Shown one piece after another: positions 16,843 through 26,108 of a stretch of DNA of 64,000 bases. How positions within the stretch are numbered: the stretch's first letter is position 1; every line of letters starts with the position of its first letter. Below the pieces are notes generated by a model. The model saw nothing but the letters and a program-made list of their open reading frames with translations, made no database searches and was not told the DNA's origin. Source of the DNA: Imtechella halotolerans (GTDB lineage: Bacteria; Bacteroidota; Bacteroidia; Flavobacteriales; Flavobacteriaceae); NCBI RefSeq assembly GCF_028743515.2, contig NZ_CP117969.2:2451501-2515500 (forward strand), in the 5' to 3' direction. Position numbers and translations under genes: made by a program.

Positions 16843-17970
16843 ATGACCGCTAACGATTTCTTAAAAGACAGTTATTTCATCGTTTGGAAACTTTCCAAAG
16901 AACCCCTAGAGGATTCCTATTGGGAATCCTACTTGAAAAAACACCCTGAACACCTAAATGCATTTAATGAAGCCTGTCTAAAACTAGACTCCGTTCAATT
17001 TGAAATGACAACTTTAAAGTCATCGCAAAAGAAAGAGCTTCATTCACGAATTTTTGCAACTCAGGCTAAATATCACTCAAATTACCCCACACCTAAGGCA
17101 CCTATTTTTACCCTAAAAAGGGTATTACTGACTTCTGCCGCAAGTATTTCACTTTTAATAGGTATTAGTGTATTTTATAAAACCCAAAAAAACAATGTAA
17201 TTCACGAAGTAATTGTGGAACGCAACACCACAGATCCTTCAATTGAATTACTGACTAAAAAAGGAACCATCGTATTAGATCCAGATGCGATTTTAAAAGT
17301 TGATTCCTTAGGTCAAATCTCCTATAAAAACCAATTATTAGATGGCACTAAAACAGGTCTTAATACACTAAGAGTTCCTTATGGTAAGCGCTCACAAATT
17401 GTTTTAGAAGACGGTAGTAAATTATGGGTAAATTCAGGGAGTACAGTCCATTTTCCTGCCATATTCCCTAAGAATGAACGAAAAATAAATGTTGAAGGTG
17501 AAATCCTTATTGAAGTTGCAAAAGACATCAAAAGACAATTTACAGTAGCCACATCAAATTTTGAAGTCCAAGTTTATGGAACAATCTTCAATGTTAATGC
17601 CTATAGGGAAAATATTCGAGATGCAGTGGTTTTAGTAGAAGGAAGCGTTTCGGTATTAACACCGCAAGGGACAAAACTTCCCATGGCTCCAAAAGAAATG
17701 ATTGTTATCGATAATGGTCAACTTTCTAAAAAAGCTGTAAATACCGCTTTATATACCTCCTGGACTAAAGGTTATTTAGTTTTCGAAGACACTCCAATTT
17801 CAGAAGTTCTTTCGGCCTTAACAAAATACTATAACATCTCATTTAAAGGTGATTCAAATAAACTATCAAAGAAAACTTGTTCAGGGAAAATTTATCTCTC
17901 GGATGATGTTAATAATGTTATTGAAACACTTTCTCTTCTTACAAATACATCATTCAGTATAAACAAATAG
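16843..17970 (+). CDS. FecR-family anti-sigma factor
   Basis: A 375-residue inner-membrane regulator. A cytosolic helical segment (1-90) would bind the sigma factor. One transmembrane helix follows (about 94-113), then the periplasmic FecR domain (about 175-275; VPYGKRSQIVLEDGSKLWVN, INVEGEILIEVAK, FEVQVYGTIFNV) and a C-terminal DUF4974-type domain (about 305-375; YLVFEDTPISEVLSALTKYY). It would receive the signal from the STN domain of the adjacent SusC protein. The susC gene starts 24 bp downstream, so one transcript is likely. Confidence 0.95.
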   Translation: MTANDFLKDSYFIVWKLSKEPLEDSYWESYLKKHPEHLNAFNEACLKLDSVQFEMTTLKSSQKKELHSRIFATQAKYHSNYPTPKAPIFTLKRVLLTSAASISLLIGISVFYKTQKNNVIHEVIVERNTTDPSIELLTKKGTIVLDPDAILKVDSLGQISYKNQLLDGTKTGLNTLRVPYGKRSQIVLEDGSKLWVNSGSTVHFPAIFPKNERKINVEGEILIEVAKDIKRQFTVATSNFEVQVYGTIFNVNAYRENIRDAVVLVEGSVSVLTPQGTKLPMAPKEMIVIDNGQLSKKAVNTALYTSWTKGYLVFEDTPISEVLSALTKYYNISFKGDSNKLSKKTCSGKIYLSDDVNNVIETLSLLTNTSFSINK

Positions 17971-17994
17971 TAATAAACAAAAACGAGATTCCTA

Positions 17995-20900
17995 ATGCAA
18001 TTTATAAACCAGCCACAGAAACAGCTTAGGCAATTCATACTAAAAAGCTTTTGTGTACTAACCATTTTATTGGTCCACAATACAATGTATGCAGGTATCG
18101 AAGTAATAAAAATTTTCCCGCAAGAAAAAGGCATTACTCTTTCCCTACAAAATAAAGAAATAAAGGAGGCAATAGCTACTATTGAATCTGTTTCGGAATA
18201 TCTTTTTATTCAATCAGGTTTAGAAAAAACAGATGTCACCAAAAAAGTAAATATCCAAATTAAAGAGGGTAATATTGAACAAGTTATGGCCCTCCTTTTA
18301 AAGGATACTCCTATACGTTATCGAATTATTGAACGCCAAATTATACTATATAAGGAAAAAAGTAATTCTCAAAGCGAAGGTGTTATTAACAGTTTTATAC
18401 AAAAATTATTTTCTGTAAATGGTACGATTAAAGATATAGGTGGTATTCCTGTTGTTGGTGCTACACTTGTTCTTAAAAATAATACATCAAAATGGGCTAT
18501 AACTGATTTTGATGGAAATTTTACGCTGTCAGATGTTCCTGAAAATAGTATACTCCAAATACGGAGTATGGGTTTCATAACTAAAGAAATAACCATAAAA
18601 AATGACAGTTTCCTAAATATTCTTTTAGAAGAAGATACCCAATCTTTGGAAGAGGTAGTTGTTACCAGTAATTATGGTACTATCCAAAAAAAATCCAATT
18701 TGGTTTCCAGCGCTTTTCAAGTGACTAGTAAGGAGTTACAAAACCTCCCTCAGAAAAGAGTTGATGAACTGCTAGAAGGAATTGTTCCTGGACTTGAATT
18801 TAATCCTCAAAGTGATGATGCCTCCAGCGCGAGACCACGTTATAGTGTAACTATAAGAGGAGAAGCCTCCTTAGGTGCCTCCAATGAACCCCTTTGGATT
18901 ATTGATGGTGTACCCATGCACACAGGAGACAGAACTAATATGATAAGAGGATTACAAACAAGTATCAGTCCCCTTTCCTATATAAATCCTGATGATATTG
19001 AATCCATTACGGTTCTTAAAGATGCCTCAGCTACTTCAATATATGGAGCCGATGGTGCCAATGGTGTGATTTTAGTTACCACCAAAAAAGGAAAAGAAGG
19101 AAAGCCACAACTTAATCTCTCTTTACGAACTGGAATTTCAAAAATCAATGAAAGTACAAAGTTTAAAGTGTTAAATGGCGAACAATACATGACCTTAGCC
19201 AAGGAAGCTTATTTAAATGCAGGAAATGACATGGCTTATTTTCCATTTACGGATAATGATTTAAATAGCTACTCATCGACTAATACTGATTGGTATGATG
19301 AATTTTATGATCTAGGCTCCAATGTACAATTAAACATGTCTGCTAGTGGGGGTACCGAAAAAATGACATACTACCTTTCTGGATCATATTTTAATAACGA
19401 AGCAACTATTAAAGGTAATCAACAACAGCGATTGTCGCTAAGGTCTAATACTAAGTTTACTCTTTCGGATAAATTCTCATTAAATGTTATAATGTCTGGG
19501 ACCTATAATGAAAATGATCTTTTCACCCCAGGACATAGCTATTATAGTACTCTTCCTATTATCTCTCCATACAACAGTGATGGTAGTTTTAGACAGTTTT
19601 ACAAAATAATTGATGGTCGCAACCCAGATGGTAGCCCAAGATGGATTACAAAGAAATTTTTTAATGAACTGGCTGAACGCGAACAAAATGACAACGGTCA
19701 AAAAACATTCAACTTTCAAGGAAATATTAATGCACAATACACCCTTAACAAACATATCTATATAGCTTCTCAATTGGGCATTGACTATCAAGGGAGTAAC
19801 GAAAATATATACAGTTCCATGAAAAACTGGTCTGGATATAATATAGAAGGGAAACCGGAAGGATATGCGCGTTGGTCAAGTTCAAATTTTACCAACTGGT
19901 CATGGATAAATCGTTTAAATTTTAATAAGTCATTTGGAAAACACACACTTTCTGGTGTAATTGGGGTTGAGCTTATTTCAAGGCAAAACACCTATGTGTC
20001 GTCTTATGGAGCAGGGTTCGCTAATGATCATTTAAGAGAAGTATCTTATGCATCTTATACCACTGGATCTGGAAGTAATTCCACAACTCGTAGTGCATCC
20101 TATTTAGGACAATTATCCTATTCAATGGATGATAGATATAACCTAATTTTAAGTGCCAGAAAAGACGGAAACTCAAATTTTGGAAGTAATGTAATGTGGG
20201 CAAATTTTGCGTCTGCTGGTGCATCTTGGAATATCCACAAAGAGAATTTCTTTAAAAGCAATTTTATAAATGTTCTTAATCTAAAGGCTAGTTATGGAAC
20301 TAATGGAAATTCACGAATTGGAAGACAGGAAGCTGATGGAGTATATGTAGTTTCAGACAGCTATCAATACGGGGGGGCATTAGGAGCAGGAATGAGCAAC
20401 CCGCCAAATCCTTATCTATCTTGGGAAACTACTTATATGACCAATGTTGGTCTTAGGGTTGCAGCTTTAAACAACCGAGTTAGTTTACTTACTGAAATAT
20501 ACAGAAATAAAACCATTGATTTACTGAGTAAACTTGATGTTTCCAGAACTATTGGAGCAAGAACCATTTATCGAAATGTGGGATCAATTGAGAATAAGGG
20601 AATAGAATTAACCCTAGAGGGTACTCCAATCCGTACCAAAAATCTAGATTGGACCACTACCATTGTAGCTTCTCACAATCGAAATAAGCTTTTAGAACTA
20701 TATAATGGAATTTCTAGAAACTTTGGGGTAACTCGTTGGCAAGAAGGAGAAGGAATTGACACTTATTACCTCGTTCGGTGGGCGGGTGTTGACCCCAATG
20801 ATGGAGCGCCTCTATGGTACGATCTTAACGGAAACATCACAAGAGAATATAGTGCAATTAATAGAGTAGTTGATGGAAAAAAAGCAGCTCCTGACGTATT

Positions 20901-21372
20901 CGGAAGCATTGTAAACACTCTTAAATATAAAAATTTTAATTTAAGAGTAATGGCCAACTATACAATAGGCGGTTATGGCTTTTCCTCTTTCGGCAGAAAC
21001 GTTACCTCTGATGGCTTAAACATCATGAACGAAAACCAATCAATCAATCAATTGGATCGATGGCAAAATCCTGGAGATCTCACATTGTCTCCAAGGCCAC
21101 TTTGGGGTATTAGCTCACAGTCAGTTATGAACTCCACAAGATTCCTATATAAAAAGACGCATATTAAAGTTCGGAATATTAGTCTTGGTTACACTGTTCC
21201 ACAAGAGAAGGCTAAAGAATGGGGATTTAGTACGGTTAACTTTTACCTTATTGGGGACAACCTACTCCTATGGACTCCCTATGACAAACCTAACAGAAAT
21301 TCATATAAAAACAACATGAGTGGATACCCTATGGAAACTTCGGTATCACTTAGTATAAATGTATCATTATAA
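17995..21372 (+). CDS. SusC/RagA-family TonB-linked outer-membrane transducer with STN domain
   Basis: A 1,125-residue outer-membrane protein. In order: signal sequence (1-34); STN signalling domain (about 36-120; NKEIKEAIATIESVSEYLF, VNIQIKEGNIEQVMALLL); carboxypeptidase-like domain (about 138-215; VNGTIKDIGGIPVVGATLVL); TonB-box region (SLEEVVVTSNYG); plug (LWIIDGVPM, DASATSIYGADGANGVILVT); and a 22-strand-type barrel ending SLSINVSL. SusC proteins import large ligands with a SusD lid. The STN domain adds signalling to FecR, so ligand sensing and import are joined. SusD follows after 11 bp. A gene of this size must work with TonB/ExbBD encoded elsewhere. Confidence 0.97.
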   Translation: MQFINQPQKQLRQFILKSFCVLTILLVHNTMYAGIEVIKIFPQEKGITLSLQNKEIKEAIATIESVSEYLFIQSGLEKTDVTKKVNIQIKEGNIEQVMALLLKDTPIRYRIIERQIILYKEKSNSQSEGVINSFIQKLFSVNGTIKDIGGIPVVGATLVLKNNTSKWAITDFDGNFTLSDVPENSILQIRSMGFITKEITIKNDSFLNILLEEDTQSLEEVVVTSNYGTIQKKSNLVSSAFQVTSKELQNLPQKRVDELLEGIVPGLEFNPQSDDASSARPRYSVTIRGEASLGASNEPLWIIDGVPMHTGDRTNMIRGLQTSISPLSYINPDDIESITVLKDASATSIYGADGANGVILVTTKKGKEGKPQLNLSLRTGISKINESTKFKVLNGEQYMTLAKEAYLNAGNDMAYFPFTDNDLNSYSSTNTDWYDEFYDLGSNVQLNMSASGGTEKMTYYLSGSYFNNEATIKGNQQQRLSLRSNTKFTLSDKFSLNVIMSGTYNENDLFTPGHSYYSTLPIISPYNSDGSFRQFYKIIDGRNPDGSPRWITKKFFNELAEREQNDNGQKTFNFQGNINAQYTLNKHIYIASQLGIDYQGSNENIYSSMKNWSGYNIEGKPEGYARWSSSNFTNWSWINRLNFNKSFGKHTLSGVIGVELISRQNTYVSSYGAGFANDHLREVSYASYTTGSGSNSTTRSASYLGQLSYSMDDRYNLILSARKDGNSNFGSNVMWANFASAGASWNIHKENFFKSNFINVLNLKASYGTNGNSRIGRQEADGVYVVSDSYQYGGALGAGMSNPPNPYLSWETTYMTNVGLRVAALNNRVSLLTEIYRNKTIDLLSKLDVSRTIGARTIYRNVGSIENKGIELTLEGTPIRTKNLDWTTTIVASHNRNKLLELYNGISRNFGVTRWQEGEGIDTYYLVRWAGVDPNDGAPLWYDLNGNITREYSAINRVVDGKKAAPDVFGSIVNTLKYKNFNLRVMANYTIGGYGFSSFGRNVTSDGLNIMNENQSINQLDRWQNPGDLTLSPRPLWGISSQSVMNSTRFLYKKTHIKVRNISLGYTVPQEKAKEWGFSTVNFYLIGDNLLLWTPYDKPNRNSYKNNMSGYPMETSVSLSINVSL

Positions 21373-21383
21373 GCCTACTTCAT

Positions 21384-22802
21384 ATGAAATTAAAAAACAT
21401 ATTCGTTATAAGTATTCTTTGTCTTTCATTTACAGCTTGTCAAAGCTTTTTAGAGGTTGAGGATGAAGGACGTTCATCAATACCTGTGTTTTTCTCAGAC
21501 ATGGATGGTGTTAGAGCAGCCCTCCCGGGAGCATATAGTAGAATTTACAAATATTACGATTCAGAATTTTTACTATATCCCGATGTTGCTGGCGATATGC
21601 TTGAAATGACAATAGTTGGTGCTGACACTAAGATGGCTCCTCAATTCAACTATATCTCAAATCCCGATCAAACCATTGGTGCAGTAAGTTACATTTGGGA
21701 ATATTGTTACGACGCCCTTACCAACATCAACAACATAATCAACTACTATCCAGCCTTGTTGGAGAAGTTTCCAGGAAATAAAAATGAGCTTAATAACATC
21801 ATGGCTAATGCTTTATTTCTAAGAGCATTGGTTCACTTTGATCTAGTCAAAGTATATGCACAAAATTATAATTATACTACCGATGCTTCTCATTTAGGCA
21901 TTCCGATAGTCTTAAAAATTCCTGGACCAAATGATAATTTGAAACGTAATACAGTTGAAAATGTATATGCACAAATTTTAGGTGATTTAAAAGACGCCGA
22001 TGCTTTATTTGAAGGGGCCTCATTTAATGAAAATAAAGCTCCGTACTACGCTTCATCTTCTGCTGTTCAAGGACTACTGGCTAGAGTATCTCTTTATATG
22101 GGTAAAAATGAAGAGGCAATTATGCACGCTTCAAAAGCAATAGAAGCAAAATCTCTTTCCCAAGGACCAGATTACATTAATGTATTTACACAAAATAATT
22201 TTGTAGGGGAAACTATTTTTAAACTAAATGGATGGTTACAAAAATCAGCAACTTCATCCTTTTATAACAACGGTCCTATAGGTTTTGCATCTACTAAATT
22301 AATTACTCTTTTTCAAGATCAAGAAGATATCCGACTAGATCTGTTGCAGGTACAAAATAATGGTACACACAGCACCCTAAAACATACAAAAACAGATGTT
22401 AATCAAGGAGAAGTACAGTATGACTTAATACTTATGCGAGCCTCAGAAATGTACCTTATCCGTGCTGAAGCTAACATCAAACTAAATTCCTTAGAAGAAG
22501 CTAAAAGCGATTTAAAATCTTTAATAGCTAGGGCATTACAGAAAACTCCCATTGAGATTGAAATAACTGAAAATACTCAAGAAGAAATGATGAATTTACT
22601 AATGAATGAACGTGCTAAAGAATTGGCATTTGAAGGTCATCGTCTATTTGATTTAAGCCGTAATCACCAAAGTTTAGAAAGAGCTGAAAATACACTTTCT
22701 ACTGTTCAATTTATTGCTTACCCAAGTGATCTATTCATCCTTCCAATACCGCAAGCAGAGATTGATGCAAATACTAACATTTTACAAAATTCAGGCTACT
22801 AA
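21384..22802 (+). CDS. SusD/RagB-family substrate-binding lipoprotein
   Basis: A 472-residue lipoprotein (SFTACQSF, lipobox Cys near 19) of the outer membrane, acting as the lid of the SusC channel. The N-terminal part has SusD features (VFFSDMDGVRAALPGAYSRI). TPR helices follow (NALFLRALVHFDLVKVYAQN, AVQGLLARVSLYMGKNEEAI). The C-terminus keeps LMNERAKELAFEGHRLFDL, the block that closes RagB/SusD proteins, and ends in the usual LPIPQAEIDANTNILQN. It is intact, unlike the SusD stump at 10.6 kb. It sits between susC and a small lipoprotein gene. Confidence 0.96.
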   Translation: MKLKNIFVISILCLSFTACQSFLEVEDEGRSSIPVFFSDMDGVRAALPGAYSRIYKYYDSEFLLYPDVAGDMLEMTIVGADTKMAPQFNYISNPDQTIGAVSYIWEYCYDALTNINNIINYYPALLEKFPGNKNELNNIMANALFLRALVHFDLVKVYAQNYNYTTDASHLGIPIVLKIPGPNDNLKRNTVENVYAQILGDLKDADALFEGASFNENKAPYYASSSAVQGLLARVSLYMGKNEEAIMHASKAIEAKSLSQGPDYINVFTQNNFVGETIFKLNGWLQKSATSSFYNNGPIGFASTKLITLFQDQEDIRLDLLQVQNNGTHSTLKHTKTDVNQGEVQYDLILMRASEMYLIRAEANIKLNSLEEAKSDLKSLIARALQKTPIEIEITENTQEEMMNLLMNERAKELAFEGHRLFDLSRNHQSLERAENTLSTVQFIAYPSDLFILPIPQAEIDANTNILQNSGY

Positions 22803-22818
22803 TTCAAAAGGTTTTCTA

Positions 22819-23283
22819 ATGAAAAAACATATAAAATTACTTTTGCTAATTACACTTACCTCCTTAATTTCATGTAGTAAAGATGAGGTAACTCCTTATG
22901 ACCATCCTTTTGTCTCTATTAGTTTTAATAATGCTGATGCGATTCAAGTTAATTCAAATAGAGGAGATATTGTTTCTTATTACGTTTCATTAAGTTCAAA
23001 ACCTCTTAATAAAGATTTAGAGGTCTCCTATACCGTTAACTTAGGTGATGGGTTACAAGAAGGCATCGATTTCCAACTAATCACATCAGAAAACCCATTA
23101 ATCTTTCCAAAAGGTATATATAGACGTCCTATACAGATACGTTGGTTATCTCAGCCTGTAGACACGCAAAAGGATAATACATTGACCCTGCAACTCACTA
23201 ATAATAACCTAAATCTTACTATGGGACTTCCGGGTCCTGATGCTCGTTTAAGTGCCTTAAAAATAACAAAAGTAAATCCCTAA
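22819..23283 (+). CDS. Small lipoprotein of the SusCD locus (Calx-beta/DUF4843-like, unassigned)
   Basis: A 154-residue lipoprotein: MKKHIKLLLLITLTSLISCS with Cys at 19 (lipobox LISC). The mature part is beta-rich, with YYVSLSSKPLNKDLEVSYTV and DFQLITSENPLIFPKG, which resembles Calx-beta-like or DUF4843/DUF1735-like accessory lipoproteins of SusCD loci. The exact family is uncertain. The longer open frame starts inside susD; the ATG at 22819 is chosen because it begins a clean signal peptide 16 bp after the susD stop. Likely surface-exposed, helping ligand capture (inference). The M16 peptidase gene starts immediately after its stop. Confidence 0.8.
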   Translation: MKKHIKLLLLITLTSLISCSKDEVTPYDHPFVSISFNNADAIQVNSNRGDIVSYYVSLSSKPLNKDLEVSYTVNLGDGLQEGIDFQLITSENPLIFPKGIYRRPIQIRWLSQPVDTQKDNTLTLQLTNNNLNLTMGLPGPDARLSALKITKVNP

Positions 23284-26091
23284 ATGACTATTTCATTGCG
23301 TTACATTCTCCTTTTCCTTTTCTTGCCTTTCCTGTCATTTAACATGGTAGGACAAAGACTATTACAAGACCCCCAACTAATAAAAAAGAAGCTCTCTAAT
23401 GGGTTGACTTATTACATTTATCCCACAGACCAAGGAAAAAATCAAGCAGATGTGCGTCTTTTTGTAAAAACAGGTTCTTTGCAAGAAGCTGATAATCAAT
23501 TAGGATTAGCTCATTTCCTAGAACATATGGCGTTCAATGGTATTAAACATTTCAAGGCTAACGAATTAATCCGTTTTTTGGAATCAAAAGGTGCAAAATT
23601 TGGACATGACTTAAATGCCCATACTTCTTTCCAGGAAACTATTTACAAACTAAAAATCCCCACACGGGATATCCAGGTAGTAGATTCAACCCTTACAATT
23701 CTTTCAGACTGGGTAGATGGTATGCTCTTGGACTCATTGGAAGTAGAAAAAGAACGTGGAGTAATACTTTCAGAGTGGCTATCAAAACAATCCCCTAAAC
23801 TAAATAGTTCACAAGCATTTCTTGACCAGCTACTTAACGGTTCCCTATACTCAAATAGAAAAGTTATTGGAGATACTACTATCTTAAGAAACTTCAAGCA
23901 TTCCGAGCTTAAACAATTCTATAACCAATGGTACGACCCCTCAATAATGGCAATTGCCATTTCAGGAGATATTGATGTAAACAAGGTAGAAGAACTGATC
24001 AAGAAAAAATTTGAAAGTAAAAAAACCACTTCTCCGAATTGGAAAGAACATCCCATACCATCATACACTAAGGATAGTCTTCTAATTTATTCAGATTCTT
24101 GGGTGACCAAAACTGAATTAAATTATATTCAATTGATCCCTCCTCTAAGGGATGTAGCCTCTATCAATTTATATGAGCAATATCTTACACGAACGATAAT
24201 TAACAGTCTTTTTAAAGAACGATTTGCGAAGCTTTCCAAGGGAAAAACATTCTATACAGATGGTAGTATCTCTATAGGTAACTTTTTACCTGTTAAGGGT
24301 GCAATTATTGCCACAGTTGAATTGGATTCCAGCAACCTAAAAAAAGGAATTGAACAATTTAACACTCATTTAGGTCAATTATACACCTACGGATTTACGA
24401 ATCAAGAAATTGAAAAAACTAAAAAAAATCTTTACGGCTCTTTTAAACGTAAAGTACAGGCTGAAAAGTCTTCTTCGTCTTCTTCTTTAATGAATCAGAT
24501 GTATCAAGATTTTTTCTATGGAAACAGTATTATTGACCCTTCCTACGAATTAGAAATACTAAAAAAATCGATTCCAAAAATCGACTCAACAACCATTTTA
24601 TCCTATTTACAAAACATCAATTTAGGTCCAAAAAGGTATTTGATGACTACTAATGCATCAATGAAAACTCAACTTCCACTTAACAAAGAATTATTAGCAA
24701 TAATAAATTCTGCTCCTCATAAAATTATTCCCTATAAAGATTCACTTTTTGTTCCAGAAAAACTTCTAAATGAACATCCACTTGCAGGTAAAACAACCTC
24801 TATAAATCCGATTTCAGAAATTGACGCTACCGAATTAATTCTAAGTAACGGCGTGAAAATTATCTACAAACACTCCGATATAGAAAAAAATAAGGTTTTA
24901 CTTTCTGGGTTTCGTGCTGGAGGGTTCTATGGCATGGATTCTATTGACTATCTAACATCCATGTATGCTGAACCTATCGTTTCCCTGAGTGGTTATGGCA
25001 ATTTTTCTCGTGAAGCATTAAGTCATTTTCTTGCTGGTAATTCTGCCAAAGTTCAAATGTTAGTTGACAAAACTCGAAGTGGTTTCTTTGGAAGTTCAAA
25101 TGTACAAGACACCTCTACACTTTTCGAATTATTCTATTTAAAATGGACTCAACCACAGATTGATTCCATTCTATTTGATAAAGTTAAAGAACAATCTATT
25201 CTAAAAGCCGAACAAAGTCCAAATGACAAGCAAGTAGACTTCAGAAATGAACTTAACTTTTTAATAAAAGGAAAGGATTATACGACCATTCCTACAACTC
25301 CAGAGATGATAGAAGAAGGACTTCATGTAAGCGATATGATTCCTCTGTATAATGCTTTCTTTGGAAATGCCTTTGACTATACTGTAATTATTATCTCTGA
25401 TCAAAAACTCGATGACCTTCTTCCTTATATTGAAACCTATCTAGGGGGGCTACCTTCAGACAATTCATATAATCCTAAAACTTACTTCCCCTCTTCTGGT
25501 TTTAAAAAATCTCAATCATTTATTAGATATGCATCGCCATCGCCCAAAGCTACTGTTTCAGTTGTATTCCAACATGACAAAAAGATTAAAGATCTTCATA
25601 AAAAGGAAGTATTAAATGAATTAGTAGAAGGCATTATTAAAATTCGTCTATATGAAGAATTAAGAGAAAACGCAGGCAAAGTTTACGGTGTAAATGTTTC
25701 CCTTAATTCAACCTCAACACCTACTTCTTTAAGTAGGCATACCATCTCTTTTAACTGTGCTCCAGAAGACGCATCACAACTTATACAAGAAGTCAACAAG
25801 ATCCTTAAAGAAATTACCACAGGACAATTACCTATCAAGCAAGATCTCGACAATGTAAAAGAAAATTCAAAAAAAAATTACCATGCTAAAAGAAATACAA
25901 ATGCCTTCTGGACCAAAGCAATTAGAGACTATTATTTCAAAAAATATAGGTCCTGGGATCATGTAAATAACTATGATTTTATGTTGGACTCAATTACGGA
26001 AAAAGATATTATAAAAGTAATAAAGAAAGAGCTACTTAAAACTCCTAGAGTTAATGCCATTCTTTATCCAGAAAACTATAAAAATCAATAA
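23284..26091 (+). CDS. M16 family zinc metallopeptidase (insulinase/pitrilysin-like), two-lobed, exported
   Basis: A 935-residue protein with an N-terminal signal sequence (about 1-23) and no lipobox, so probably periplasmic. The inverted zinc motif HxxEH is HFLEH at 77-81, and the distal zinc ligand is E157 (EKERGVILSEW), 76 residues on as in the family. The second lobe (from about 515; LSNGVKIIYK) lacks HxxEH, as is normal for full-length two-lobed M16 enzymes. These clamshell enzymes degrade peptides small enough to fit the chamber. Its place directly after the SusCD genes suggests it cuts the imported ligand, which would then be a peptide. Confidence 0.95.
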   Translation: MTISLRYILLFLFLPFLSFNMVGQRLLQDPQLIKKKLSNGLTYYIYPTDQGKNQADVRLFVKTGSLQEADNQLGLAHFLEHMAFNGIKHFKANELIRFLESKGAKFGHDLNAHTSFQETIYKLKIPTRDIQVVDSTLTILSDWVDGMLLDSLEVEKERGVILSEWLSKQSPKLNSSQAFLDQLLNGSLYSNRKVIGDTTILRNFKHSELKQFYNQWYDPSIMAIAISGDIDVNKVEELIKKKFESKKTTSPNWKEHPIPSYTKDSLLIYSDSWVTKTELNYIQLIPPLRDVASINLYEQYLTRTIINSLFKERFAKLSKGKTFYTDGSISIGNFLPVKGAIIATVELDSSNLKKGIEQFNTHLGQLYTYGFTNQEIEKTKKNLYGSFKRKVQAEKSSSSSSLMNQMYQDFFYGNSIIDPSYELEILKKSIPKIDSTTILSYLQNINLGPKRYLMTTNASMKTQLPLNKELLAIINSAPHKIIPYKDSLFVPEKLLNEHPLAGKTTSINPISEIDATELILSNGVKIIYKHSDIEKNKVLLSGFRAGGFYGMDSIDYLTSMYAEPIVSLSGYGNFSREALSHFLAGNSAKVQMLVDKTRSGFFGSSNVQDTSTLFELFYLKWTQPQIDSILFDKVKEQSILKAEQSPNDKQVDFRNELNFLIKGKDYTTIPTTPEMIEEGLHVSDMIPLYNAFFGNAFDYTVIIISDQKLDDLLPYIETYLGGLPSDNSYNPKTYFPSSGFKKSQSFIRYASPSPKATVSVVFQHDKKIKDLHKKEVLNELVEGIIKIRLYEELRENAGKVYGVNVSLNSTSTPTSLSRHTISFNCAPEDASQLIQEVNKILKEITTGQLPIKQDLDNVKENSKKNYHAKRNTNAFWTKAIRDYYFKKYRSWDHVNNYDFMLDSITEKDIIKVIKKELLKTPRVNAILYPENYKNQ

Positions 26092-26108
26092 CCTTAATTT
26101 TAATTATT